Below are positions 1-6,645 of a stretch of 7,512 bases of DNA, one piece after another. The stretch comes from Bacteroidota bacterium (lineage in GTDB: Bacteria; Bacteroidota; Bacteroidia; Chitinophagales; UBA2359). The position numbers were made by a program, and so were the translations under genes. The notes under the pieces were generated by a model that saw nothing but the letters and a program-made list of their open reading frames with translations, was not told where the DNA came from and ran no database searches. The stretch's first letter is position 1. Each line of letters starts with the position of its first letter. Location: assembly GCA_020627525.1 (NCBI GenBank), contig JAHDGP010000227.1, forward strand, positions 1 through 7,512, read 5' to 3'.

Positions 1-93
1 CATATTATATTGTGAGATAATTTTTAATTCAGTTTTGGAAGCTTAAAATTGATATATAAATTAAATTTATTTGTTAATATTGCTGTTTCGTAC

Positions 94-121
94 AGTTTTC
101 TTTGAGACGTTCTAGAAAACT
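94..121 (+). terminator. Weak hairpin with distal T-run, possible terminator of an upstream gene
   Basis: AGTTTTCT (94-101) and AGAAAACT (114-121) form a perfect 8-bp stem around a 12-nt loop. A run of nine T follows at 132-140, but it starts 10 nt after the stem instead of directly behind it. This could be the end of a plus-strand transcript that enters from the left. The stem is AT-rich and the spacing is poor, so it may be chance. The rest of 1-195 shows no coding potential that I can support. Confidence 0.25.
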
Positions 122-169
122 ATTTATGAAATTTTTTTTTATTTAGGTATAGAAATTTTAGATGATTTA

Positions 170-177
170 TACATTTG
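170..177 (+). promoter_or_regulatory. Bacteroidota-type -7 box (TAnnTTTG) for topA
   Basis: TACATTTG matches the -7 consensus TAnnTTTG used by the primary sigma factor of Bacteroidota. It lies 18 bp before the topA start codon, so the mRNA leader would be only about 10-15 nt long. No clear TTTG -33 element sits at the expected spacing; the nearest candidate is an imperfect TTTA near 142-145. No Shine-Dalgarno sequence precedes the ATG, which is normal in this phylum. The call rests on one motif and its position. Confidence 0.45.
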
Positions 178-195
178 CACTAAAATACGATTTGA

Positions 196-2604
196 ATGGC
201 AAGTAATTTATTGATAGTGGAGTCGCCTGCAAAGGCAAAAACGATTGAAAAAATTCTGGGGGATGACTATAAAGTAAAGTCTTGCTTTGGACATATAAGA
301 GACTTATCCAAAGGTGATAAGGCAATTGACAAAGAGAATGGATATGAACCTTCCTACATTGTTTCTGATGAAAAAAAGAAAGTTGTAAAAGAACTACTTA
401 AGGAAATAAAAGGAAAGGAAGTCTGGTTAGCGACGGATGAGGACCGTGAAGGTGAAGCAATTTCGTGGCATCTTTGCGAAGTATTAGGTTTAGATCCAAA
501 GCTTACGAAACGCATAGTTTTCCATGAAATAACGAGTAAAGCGATAAAAAAGGCAGTTTCGAACCCACGCTTTGTCGACCTCGATGTGGTTAATGCACAA
601 CAAGCAAGAAGAGTCCTTGACAGATTGGTAGGTTTCGAGCTTTCTCCAGTGCTGTGGAGGAAAATTAGCAACAGCCAAGCTTTGTCTGCTGGTCGTGTTC
701 AATCTGTGGCGGTAAGAATAATTGTTGAAAGAGAGAAAGAAATTATTGCTTTCGAACCTGTTCCATACTATCGTCTGGTAGCCTATTTTATTGTAAAAGA
801 TAAAGATGGTAATGAAGTACAGATGAAAGCCGAATTGGCTGACAAATTTGAACAAGAAGGCGATGCCGAAAAATTCTTGAAGGATTGTGGTGCGGCAAAT
901 TTCAATATTGCGAATTTAGAAACAAAGCCTGCAAAGAGAAAACCTCGTGCGCCATTCATCACTTCTACCTTACAACAGGAAGCAAGTGTGAAACTTGGTT
1001 TTTCGGTTTCAAGAACGATGAGATCTGCACAACGATTATATGAAGCTGGTAAGATCACATATATGCGTACCGATTCGGTAAATATGTCTGATACTGCTTT
1101 GGAAGCGGCCGCAAATGTAATCAAGAAGAATTACGGCGAAAATTATCTGAATACTCAGAAATATAAAACAAAAACTAAAGACGCTCAAGAGGCGCACGAG
1201 GCCATTCGTCCTTCTTATTTCGAAAACAGCGATGCTGGTGATATGGATGGCGACGAAGCTAAATTGTATAAATTGATTTGGCAAAGAGCCATTGCTTCAC
1301 AAATGAGTGACGCCAAATTGGAGAGAACAACCGCTACAATTGATATTTCTACAAGAGATGAGAAATTGATTGCTAAAGGTGAGGTTTTGGTTTTTGATGG
1401 ATTTTTAAAAGTGTACAAAGAAGCTGAGAAAGACGGCGATAGTAAAATACTTCCACCGCTTACAATAGGTCAAGACTTGCAATTGGACTACATGACAGCG
1501 ACAGAGCGTTTTACACGTCCATTACCAAGGTATACAGAAGCTAGTTTGGTGAAAAAATTAGAAGAGTTGGGAATCGGTCGTCCATCAACTTACGCCCCAA
1601 CAATCGCAACAATCCAAAAAAGAAAATACGTAATCAGTGAAAATCGTGATGGTAAGCCGAGAGATTACAATATGTACACTTTGAAAGCTGGATCTGTAAA
1701 CAAAGAAGTAAAAACAGAAACAACTGGTGGAGGGAAAAGAATCTATCCTACTGATATGGGAATTTTGGTGAATGATTTTCTAGTGGAAAATTTTGGAGAT
1801 GTCCTTAATTATTCTTTCACTGCCAAAATTGAAGAGGACTTTGACAAGATCGCCAAAGGAATGATTGAATGGAATAAAATGATAGACACATTTTATAAAC
1901 CATTTAAAGTAGAAGTAGAAAAAGCATTGAATGAAGCGGAGCGTGTTACTGGTGAAAAAGCATTGGGCAAAGACCCTAAAACTGGAAAACCAATCATCGC
2001 GCGTTTGGGAAGGTTTGGACCGATGGTTCAAATTGGAAGCCCTGACGATGAGGAAAAGCCCCGTTACGCCAAATTACGTACTCCATTCACATTGCAGAAC
2101 GTCACGCTAGAGGCTGCCTTAGAAATGTTCAAATTGCCCAAAGAACTGGGTGAATTTGAGGAGAAAGTTGTGAAATCCTCAGAAGGAAGATTTGGTCCTT
2201 ATGTGATGCATGATGGTAAGTTTGCTTCCATTCCAAAAGATGCAGAATACACTCCTTTATCAATTACATTAGATCAAGCAATCGAGCTGATAAAAGCAAA
2301 GCGGGAATCTGATGCTAAAAAATTGATTAAAGTTTTCGAAGAGCACGAAGAAGATTTAAGAATCATCATCGGAAGATGGGGGCCATACATCAAATTAGGA
2401 AAACAGAATATCAAAATTCCTAAGGAAAGAAAGGAAACCGCAGCCGAAATGACCTACGAAGAGGTGATGAAACTTGTTGAAGCAGCTCCTGCCCCAAAGA
2501 CAAAAGGCAGAGCGAAAGCAAAACCGAAGGCTAAAGCTGCTGCAAAGAAAACAGCAACAAAGGCTAAGGCAAAACCAAAAGCCAAGACAAAAGCCAAGAA
2601 ATAA
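196..2604 (+). CDS. topA: DNA topoisomerase I (type IA), omega protein
   Basis: This enzyme relaxes negatively supercoiled DNA by cutting one strand through a 5'-phosphotyrosine and passing the other strand. The 802-aa product starts with the TOPRIM domain: IVESPAKAKT carries Glu9, and the DEDREGE motif supplies Asp81, Asp83 and Glu85, which bind magnesium. The catalytic tyrosine is Tyr289 in ITYMRTDS, with the conserved Arg291 two residues later. LEELGIGRPSTYAPTI is the usual family motif of the central core. The C-terminal part lacks the four-cysteine zinc ribbons of the E. coli enzyme. It has instead three G-R-[FW]-G-P repeats, at residues 605-609, 664-668 and 726-730, typical of the cysteine-free topoisomerase C-terminal repeat. 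Residues 768-802 form a Lys/Ala/Pro tail with 16 lysines in 35 residues, probably for non-specific DNA binding. The start at 196 places Glu9 exactly as in E. coli. It appears monocistronic, with its own promoter and terminator. Confidence 0.99.
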   Translation: MASNLLIVESPAKAKTIEKILGDDYKVKSCFGHIRDLSKGDKAIDKENGYEPSYIVSDEKKKVVKELLKEIKGKEVWLATDEDREGEAISWHLCEVLGLDPKLTKRIVFHEITSKAIKKAVSNPRFVDLDVVNAQQARRVLDRLVGFELSPVLWRKISNSQALSAGRVQSVAVRIIVEREKEIIAFEPVPYYRLVAYFIVKDKDGNEVQMKAELADKFEQEGDAEKFLKDCGAANFNIANLETKPAKRKPRAPFITSTLQQEASVKLGFSVSRTMRSAQRLYEAGKITYMRTDSVNMSDTALEAAANVIKKNYGENYLNTQKYKTKTKDAQEAHEAIRPSYFENSDAGDMDGDEAKLYKLIWQRAIASQMSDAKLERTTATIDISTRDEKLIAKGEVLVFDGFLKVYKEAEKDGDSKILPPLTIGQDLQLDYMTATERFTRPLPRYTEASLVKKLEELGIGRPSTYAPTIATIQKRKYVISENRDGKPRDYNMYTLKAGSVNKEVKTETTGGGKRIYPTDMGILVNDFLVENFGDVLNYSFTAKIEEDFDKIAKGMIEWNKMIDTFYKPFKVEVEKALNEAERVTGEKALGKDPKTGKPIIARLGRFGPMVQIGSPDDEEKPRYAKLRTPFTLQNVTLEAALEMFKLPKELGEFEEKVVKSSEGRFGPYVMHDGKFASIPKDAEYTPLSITLDQAIELIKAKRESDAKKLIKVFEEHEEDLRIIIGRWGPYIKLGKQNIKIPKERKETAAEMTYEEVMKLVEAAPAPKTKGRAKAKPKAKAAAKKTATKAKAKPKAKTKAKK

Positions 2605-2640
2605 AAAAAAGCGAGGCGCATTTGCGCCTCGCTTTTTTTT
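2603..2640. terminator. Bidirectional Rho-independent terminator between topA and the tadA unit
   Basis: GCGAGGCGCA (2611-2620) and TGCGCCTCGC (2623-2632) are perfect inverted repeats. Allowing for a 4-nt loop, this gives a 9-bp GC-rich stem. Eight A precede the stem and eight T follow it, so each strand sees a hairpin plus a U-tract. The A-run begins inside the topA stop codon. The signal serves topA on the plus strand and the convergent secreted-protein gene on the minus strand, whose stop lies about 80 bp away. Confidence 0.92.
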
Positions 2641-2653
2641 GCTTCTCTAGAAC

Positions 2654-2672
2654 AGCCGCAACACTTGCGGCT
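2654..2672. repeat. Short 7-bp hairpin in the convergent intergenic gap
   Basis: AGCCGCA (2654-2660) and TGCGGCT (2666-2672) form a perfect 7-bp GC-rich stem with the 5-nt loop ACACT. There is no T-run on either side, so it is not a terminator by itself. On the minus strand it sits about 40 bp after the stop of the secreted-protein gene and just before the real terminator. It could act as a 3'-end stabiliser or be the remnant of an older terminator. Confidence 0.35.
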
Positions 2673-2712
2673 CTCAGTCAATGTTTTGGGATCACCTAAA
2701 TCCAGCACCTCC

Positions 2713-3843
2713 TCAATACCTCACCTCAATAATCCCAAGCTTTGCCTTATTGCGAAACCAAGAATCATAATCAGAAATCTGAATAACACCATCCAAGTTT
2801 GCATCTTCAGGTTGATAAACATTGTTTGCAGCAGGATTTAACTTCCACAAATCAAAATCTGTGGATTGAATAATACCATCATGGGAGAAATCTCCAGTAT
2901 ACATAGTAAAATATCCATCATCCGTTTGAATCAATTGAGCATTGCCCAAAGCAGTATTGGCATTTCTTGTAAAATCAATTAAAAACGGATAGCCCATAAC
3001 AAATTTTTTGCTTGAAATAACATCCAAATGATTGCGGTGGCGGATACAAAAATGGTAGTCAGTGCCTATAGAAAGGTTGTTAAATACCAAACTAGAGCCC
3101 AATGTTGGAGAAACAATTCGACCATCTGACAACAATAAACCCACTTTAGTTTCTTCAACTGTTGTAGATTTTTGACTTCCTGTTGCTTGGGCTTCCCCAG
3201 ATCGAGCTTCTACCATTATCCAATCAATGACATTATTTGGAAAATTTTGCACCATTTCATTTCCATTGTGATCATAAGGAAAGGAACCATAAGGGTGTGT
3301 ATTTGGGTGGTTGAGGCTATTTTCTTCCATTAGTCCATTTGACAAATAAGGACCTTCTAATAAAATATTAAAGAAAGCATTTTTTTTATTTCCCAATTGA
3401 ATAGCAATTTCATCAATAAGACTGATAGAACCATCAGAGAAAAAACCAACAGCATCAACCGCGAAATAATTGGCAGGGTCGGTATAAATTGAACTAGCTT
3501 GATAAGATTCAGCCACTAAATGATTCCAGACCCTAATATTAATCAATTCGCCACTGTCAAAACCTTCTTTTTCATCGGTCAAAGGATCATCACCAAAAAC
3601 AGTAATGCCCATGTCAGTCCCTTGCCAAATATCAAATCCAATGCATTTTTCTACACCATTGTCCAAATAAAAAAGACCAACATAATCCCCCACATTAAGA
3701 CAGCCTGTACTAAATTTTACAGTATCTGGAATAAAAATCAAATGGCTACTAGGGTTAGACGAAACATCATCCGCACAACCCCAATCTGGTTGAGCCTGGC
3801 TACCTAAGCAAACAAATAGTAAAATGAGTATAAGATTTTTCAT
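2713..3843 (-). CDS. Secreted protein with Bacteroidota surface module and two C-terminal dockerin-like Ca2+ loops
   Basis: The 376-aa product has a signal peptide (MKNLILILLFVCLGSQA) with likely cleavage after Ala17 before Gln18. Residues about 33-107 carry a pattern I recognise from Bacteroidota surface proteins: an 'IPD' start, LNVGDYVGLFY, a cysteine, and FGDD...EKEGF followed by a V-W strand. Residues about 180-290 carry a second such pattern: HPNTHPYG, VIDWIMVEARS and the signature CIRHRNHLDVIS. The C terminus has two dockerin/EF-hand-type loops. The first has Asp318, Ser320, Asp322, Gly323, Ile325 and Asp329. The second has Asp347, Asn349, Asp351, Gly352, Ile354 and Asp358. Each loop is followed by an aromatic/Trp helix, and together they suggest calcium-stabilised folding. 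The protein stops soon after the second loop, and I see no type IX secretion sorting domain. Its start overlaps the tadA stop by 4 bp. The substrate or role is unknown; adhesion or carbohydrate binding would be only a guess. Confidence 0.88.
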   Translation of the reverse strand: MKNLILILLFVCLGSQAQPDWGCADDVSSNPSSHLIFIPDTVKFSTGCLNVGDYVGLFYLDNGVEKCIGFDIWQGTDMGITVFGDDPLTDEKEGFDSGELINIRVWNHLVAESYQASSIYTDPANYFAVDAVGFFSDGSISLIDEIAIQLGNKKNAFFNILLEGPYLSNGLMEENSLNHPNTHPYGSFPYDHNGNEMVQNFPNNVIDWIMVEARSGEAQATGSQKSTTVEETKVGLLLSDGRIVSPTLGSSLVFNNLSIGTDYHFCIRHRNHLDVISSKKFVMGYPFLIDFTRNANTALGNAQLIQTDDGYFTMYTGDFSHDGIIQSTDFDLWKLNPAANNVYQPEDANLDGVIQISDYDSWFRNKAKLGIIEVRY

Positions 3844-4289
3844 TTACGTTTTTTTCTAAAAAAATTAGTTAATAAATGTCCGCATTCTGATTCCAGTAAT
3901 CCATGCTCACAAACAGTATTTTTGTGTAATACTTGTATATCGTAATTGTTAAAACCCTTTTTTAAGTCAGTTGCTCCATATACAACTTTCCCCAATTGTG
4001 CCCACATCATTGCAGATGCACACATTAAACACGGTTCAAGTGTTACATAAATTGTACATTCATTTAAATATTTGCTATTCAAATAATTGGTTGCTGACGT
4101 AATCGCTATCATTTCTGCATGAGCAGTTACATCATTTAACTGTTCTGTTTGATTGTGTGCCTTAGCTATAATCGTTTTTTTACAAACAACTATAGCTCCA
4201 ACGGGTACTTCTCCATTTTCTTCTGCTATCTTAGCCTGCTGAAGAGCCTGCTGCATAAAATATTCATCTATCTTCTGATCATTAAGCAT
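3840..4289 (-). CDS. tadA: tRNA-specific adenosine deaminase (A34 to inosine)
   Basis: TadA deaminates the wobble adenosine-34 of tRNA-Arg(ACG) to inosine in the cytoplasm, so that one tRNA reads several CGN codons. The 149-aa product has the zinc-binding cytidine/deoxycytidylate deaminase fold. His57, Ala58 and Glu59 (TAHAEM) provide one zinc ligand and the proton shuttle. Pro86-Cys87-x-x-Cys90 (EPCLMC) provides the other two ligands. The numbering coincides with E. coli TadA. The N-terminal GEVPVGAIVV and the HN pair (His45-Asn46) also match the family. Length is normal and the start gives a full N-terminal helix. The TGA stop overlaps the ATG of the downstream secreted-protein gene (ATGA at 3843-3840), so the two are probably cotranscribed and coupled. 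A guanine or cytosine deaminase of the same fold is less likely given the motif spacing. Confidence 0.97.
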   Translation of the reverse strand: MLNDQKIDEYFMQQALQQAKIAEENGEVPVGAIVVCKKTIIAKAHNQTEQLNDVTAHAEMIAITSATNYLNSKYLNECTIYVTLEPCLMCASAMMWAQLGKVVYGATDLKKGFNNYDIQVLHKNTVCEHGLLESECGHLLTNFFRKKRK

Positions 4290-4481
4290 AGTTTTTGTAA
4301 TAAATTTAAAAAGGTTCTGAATTTATGTTACTTTTTTTTTGTTAATCTATTGTGAAATATAATTCTTTAGATATTTACTTTGTTCAATGTATTCTAAATT
4401 AGCTCGTATTTTGTAGAATATATTCAATTTTATAGTACTTAACATACTTTGGTTTGTACTAGTTTAATTATACTGAAAACA
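4290..4481. promoter_or_regulatory. Divergent intergenic region between tadA and the outer-membrane factor gene
   Basis: This very AT-rich gap of 192 bp must hold promoters for both directions, but neither is clear-cut. For the plus strand, TTTG at 4379-4382 and TATTTTG at 4407-4413 resemble the -33 and -7 elements with one base missing and a long spacer. For the minus strand, TATATTTC (complement of 4354-4361) is one mismatch from TAnnTTTG. Possible operator-like sequences are the palindrome GAATATATTC (4416-4425) and the inverted pair TAGTAC (4433-4438) / GTACTA (4456-4461). A run of nine T lies at 4332-4340. All of this could be chance in AT-rich DNA. Confidence 0.3.
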
Positions 4482-5933
4482 ATGAAAAAATTATTACTAC
4501 TAAACTGTATTATTCTAATCACTTGTCAAATTGGTTTTGCGCAGTCTGATTTATGGACACTTGAAAAATGTTTTGCTTATGCAAAAGAAAACAATATTCA
4601 GCTAAAACAAACCCAAATCAGTACAGAATTTTCTGAATTGGATTTGGATCAGAGTAAAGCCAACCGTCTTCCATTTTTAAATGGTGTTTTCGCTGAGCGT
4701 TTTAATTTTGGTAGATCAATCGACCCTACTACAAACGAATTTCGTTCGCAAACTTTACCGACAACTTTTTTCGGACTGGATGCTGGTGTAGATGTTTTCA
4801 GAGGATTTACGCTTAAAAATAATATCAAAAGGAGCGAATTAGCTTTGAGAGATGCTAAAGTTCAAGAGCGTATTCAAGAAAATAATTTGGGTTTAGATAT
4901 TGTTTCAGCCTATTTAGAAATACTAAATGCAAAAGACCAATTGAATGTGTTGAATGAGCAATTGACCATTACTCAGCAACAAAAAAGCCGCACAGAAAAA
5001 CTTATAAAAGCAGGGGTGTTGCCTAAAGGAGATATTTTAAATATAGAATCTCAAATAGCAAACGAACAATTGGGAATTGTCAATGCCGAAAATGCAGTCA
5101 GTTTTGCCAAGCTGAATCTTATGCAAATTCTTGAATATTATGATGGTGAAATAGAGGTTGCAGTACCCGAAATGGACATACCTTCTTTCGATGATTTAGC
5201 AAAATACAATGTCGAAAAAATATATACGCAAGCAATCAAAAATTTGCCTGAAATGCAATCAGCTGATTTGCAAAAAGAAATTGCTGAAACAGATATCGAA
5301 ATAGCCAAAGGTAGACAATATCCTACTGTCTCATTAAGTGGAGGAGCTTCTAGTAATTTTGCTGGCATAAAATTACCTGTTTTTTCGGATAATCCAGATT
5401 TTGAAAATAATCCAATTGCATTGGCACAAACAGGAGCAAGTCCCAATTTAGATAATGATTTGGTTGTATATCGTCCTACTCCAATTCCAGAAAAATCAGC
5501 CGTTACTCCTTTTGGTACACAAATGAACGAAAACTTCAGCTATAATCTTGGAATAAACGTTTCTGTACCAATATTTAACAGATTTCAAATTAAAAATGGC
5601 ATTAAAAGAAGTGAAATAGCTATGAAAAATGCCGAAATTGGCAAAAAAATTACTCAAAATACACTTTATCAGACCATTCAAAGAGCTTATCAAGTAGCTA
5701 GAGCAGCAGCAAAAGCCTATGAAACAAATCAAAAAAACTTAGAATCTTTGGAACAGGCATTGGCAAATATTGAAAAAAGATACGATCTTGGTTTAGCAAC
5801 GGCATTGGAATATGCTACAGCTAGAAATAATCTGGCAGTAGCAAAACTCAACTTAAACTCTGCCAAGTATGAATATGTCTTTAGATTAAAAATACTTGAT
5901 TTCTATGAAGGAAAACCACTGAATTTTAAATAG
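4482..5933 (+). CDS. TolC-family outer-membrane efflux protein
   Basis: This is the outer-membrane channel of a tripartite efflux or type I-like export system. I place the start at the ATG at 4482 (483 aa), because the product then begins directly with a signal peptide, MKKLLLLNCIILITCQIGFA, cleaved before Gln21. The upstream TTG at 4449 would add 11 residues with no signal-peptide logic. The protein shows the internal duplication of the family. DVFRGFTLKNNIKRSE (from residue 104) and PIFNRFQIKNGIKRSE (from residue 363) are the equivalent strand-to-helix segments of the two repeats, each followed by a long periplasmic coiled-coil helix. LWTLEKCFAYAKENN and NFGRSIDP are typical of Bacteroidota TolC homologues. 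The extended Pro/Asn-rich stretch before the second repeat (about residues 297-350) probably forms an enlarged surface loop or strand region. It is followed by a putative lipoprotein gene and the membrane fusion protein gene. Substrate unknown. Confidence 0.95.
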   Translation: MKKLLLLNCIILITCQIGFAQSDLWTLEKCFAYAKENNIQLKQTQISTEFSELDLDQSKANRLPFLNGVFAERFNFGRSIDPTTNEFRSQTLPTTFFGLDAGVDVFRGFTLKNNIKRSELALRDAKVQERIQENNLGLDIVSAYLEILNAKDQLNVLNEQLTITQQQKSRTEKLIKAGVLPKGDILNIESQIANEQLGIVNAENAVSFAKLNLMQILEYYDGEIEVAVPEMDIPSFDDLAKYNVEKIYTQAIKNLPEMQSADLQKEIAETDIEIAKGRQYPTVSLSGGASSNFAGIKLPVFSDNPDFENNPIALAQTGASPNLDNDLVVYRPTPIPEKSAVTPFGTQMNENFSYNLGINVSVPIFNRFQIKNGIKRSEIAMKNAEIGKKITQNTLYQTIQRAYQVARAAAKAYETNQKNLESLEQALANIEKRYDLGLATALEYATARNNLAVAKLNLNSAKYEYVFRLKILDFYEGKPLNFK

Positions 5934-5946
5934 AAATTTCAATAAA

Positions 5947-6117
5947 GAATGGTTAAAAAATAAATTACCTATTTTAGCAAAGAGATTTTTTGATACACAA
6001 ATCAAAAAGACGCATGCATAGCAGTGCTACGGAAAGAATTTTTGATGCAGGGTATCGAAAAATATCGAATCGGACTGGCGCACCAGCTTAAATCGGGAAG
6101 TTATTCTTTGACCATTC
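5947..6117. repeat. 171-bp imperfect palindrome (long hairpin / MITE-like element)
   Basis: The outer arms, 5947-5978 and 6086-6117, are inverted repeats that match at 26 of 32 positions without a gap. Pairing continues inward. 5982-5996 pairs with 6052-6066 (13 of 15, plus one G-U), 6001-6008 pairs with 6039-6046 (ATCAAAAA/TTTTTGAT, 8 of 8), and the tip is TAGCA-G-TGCTA at 6019-6029. The right arm has about 16 extra bases, including the mini-hairpin CTGG-CGCA-CCAG at 6075-6086. The centre is more GC-rich than its surroundings. The element fills almost the whole gap between the tolC-like gene and the lipoprotein gene, ending 15 bp before the latter's start. There is no T-run after either arm, so it is not an ordinary terminator. 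It encodes no convincing protein and no clean target-site duplication is visible. It may be a miniature mobile element, a REP-like repeat, or an mRNA processing/stability structure. Confidence 0.75.
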
Positions 6118-6132
6118 CTAAAATAAGAAGTT

Positions 6133-6639
6133 ATGAAAATATTAAGTTTGGTATTATGCCTATTTTTAACGATGATATCTAACTGTCAAGAAGCTGAAAA
6201 GGTGGCTGCCACTGAAACAAAATCACCTTCCGAGACGGTCAGTGAACAAAAACAAAATAGTTTGATTGAAGAATATTTAAATGGAGTTTGGTTTGAAGCA
6301 GAGAAAAACGAAGCTGGTGAAATAGTAAATATGCGTCCTCGCCGTGGAGGCTTTTTCTCATTAGAATTTGGAGAAGATAAACAGATTTTTTTCAAGCTCC
6401 CACCAACCTGTGGCTTTGGACACTCAAGAATCGGAACTTATAAAGTGGATGCTGAAAATGAAATGCTGAACTGTCATTTTACCAAAACAAAAGGGTATTT
6501 TAATACAGTCGAACCAGATAAAGTGATTGATTCTAAAGAGCAATTTAAAATCTTGCACATAGAAGAAAAAGCAATGATTTTTCAAGCAATGGATTCTACA
6601 GAAAAAGTCTGGATTTTTAAAAAGAAAGAGACAGAATAA
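6133..6639 (+). CDS. Putative lipoprotein of unknown function in the efflux operon
   Basis: I do not recognise the family of this 168-aa protein. It starts with a short hydrophobic segment (MKILSLVLCLFLTMISNC) that ends in Cys18. Ile-Ser-Asn-Cys is an imperfect lipobox because Asn at -1 is unusual, so lipid attachment is likely but not certain. Residues about 19-43 are polar, Glu/Thr/Ser-rich and probably a flexible linker. The rest looks like a small globular beta-rich domain: LNGVWFEAEKNEAGEI, RRGGFFSLEFGEDKQIFF, GTYKVDAENEMLNCHF and KAMIFQAMDSTEKVWIFKK. The pattern of short strands, with a 'G-x-W' start and an isolated late tryptophan, recalls lipocalin-like or META-like small lipoproteins, but this is only a shape impression. 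Two more cysteines occur in the mature part (PTCGFG and LNCHF) and could form a disulfide. The stop lies 6 nt before the membrane fusion protein start, so the two are surely cotranscribed. An accessory role in the pump is inferred from position alone. Confidence 0.85.
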   Translation: MKILSLVLCLFLTMISNCQEAEKVAATETKSPSETVSEQKQNSLIEEYLNGVWFEAEKNEAGEIVNMRPRRGGFFSLEFGEDKQIFFKLPPTCGFGHSRIGTYKVDAENEMLNCHFTKTKGYFNTVEPDKVIDSKEQFKILHIEEKAMIFQAMDSTEKVWIFKKKETE

Positions 6640-6645
6640 ATAATT

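Noticed and set aside
354..2031. Several minus-strand open frames of 67-121 codons inside topA
   Set aside because: They overlap a certain gene in antisense, have no motifs, and look like low-complexity Ser/Phe-rich shadow translations.
2454..2708. Minus-strand open frame antisense to the end of topA, with AGGAGGTG at 2713-2706 looking like a Shine-Dalgarno sequence
   Set aside because: The frame is hydrophobic only because it is the complement of the Lys/Ala-rich topA tail. The AGGAGG touches the GTG directly and overlaps the stop of the neighbouring gene, and Bacteroidota rarely use such sites.
3520..4355. Plus-strand open frames antisense to the secreted-protein and tadA genes
   Set aside because: Both opposite-strand genes are well supported, and these frames show no family features and have Phe/Asn/Ile-rich shadow composition.
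4449..4481. TTG start adding 11 residues to the TolC-like protein
   Set aside because: The ATG at 4482 begins a textbook signal peptide. The extension would put a non-basic stretch in front of it.
5138..5732. Minus-strand open frames inside the TolC-like gene (5138-5446 and 5496-5732)
   Set aside because: They are antisense to a clear gene, with no promoter, partner or motif.
5941..6127. Target-site duplication flanking the palindrome (AATAAAG on the left versus AAATAAG on the right)
   Set aside because: The match is inexact, not at symmetrical distances from the arms, and made of common AT-rich words. It does not support a transposition event by itself.
6045..6182. 45-codon plus-strand open frame (MQGIEKYRIGLAHQ...) running from the palindrome into the lipoprotein gene
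   Set aside because: It lies mostly in the palindrome's right arm and overlaps the lipoprotein start in another frame. It has no recognisable motif, and its length is within chance.
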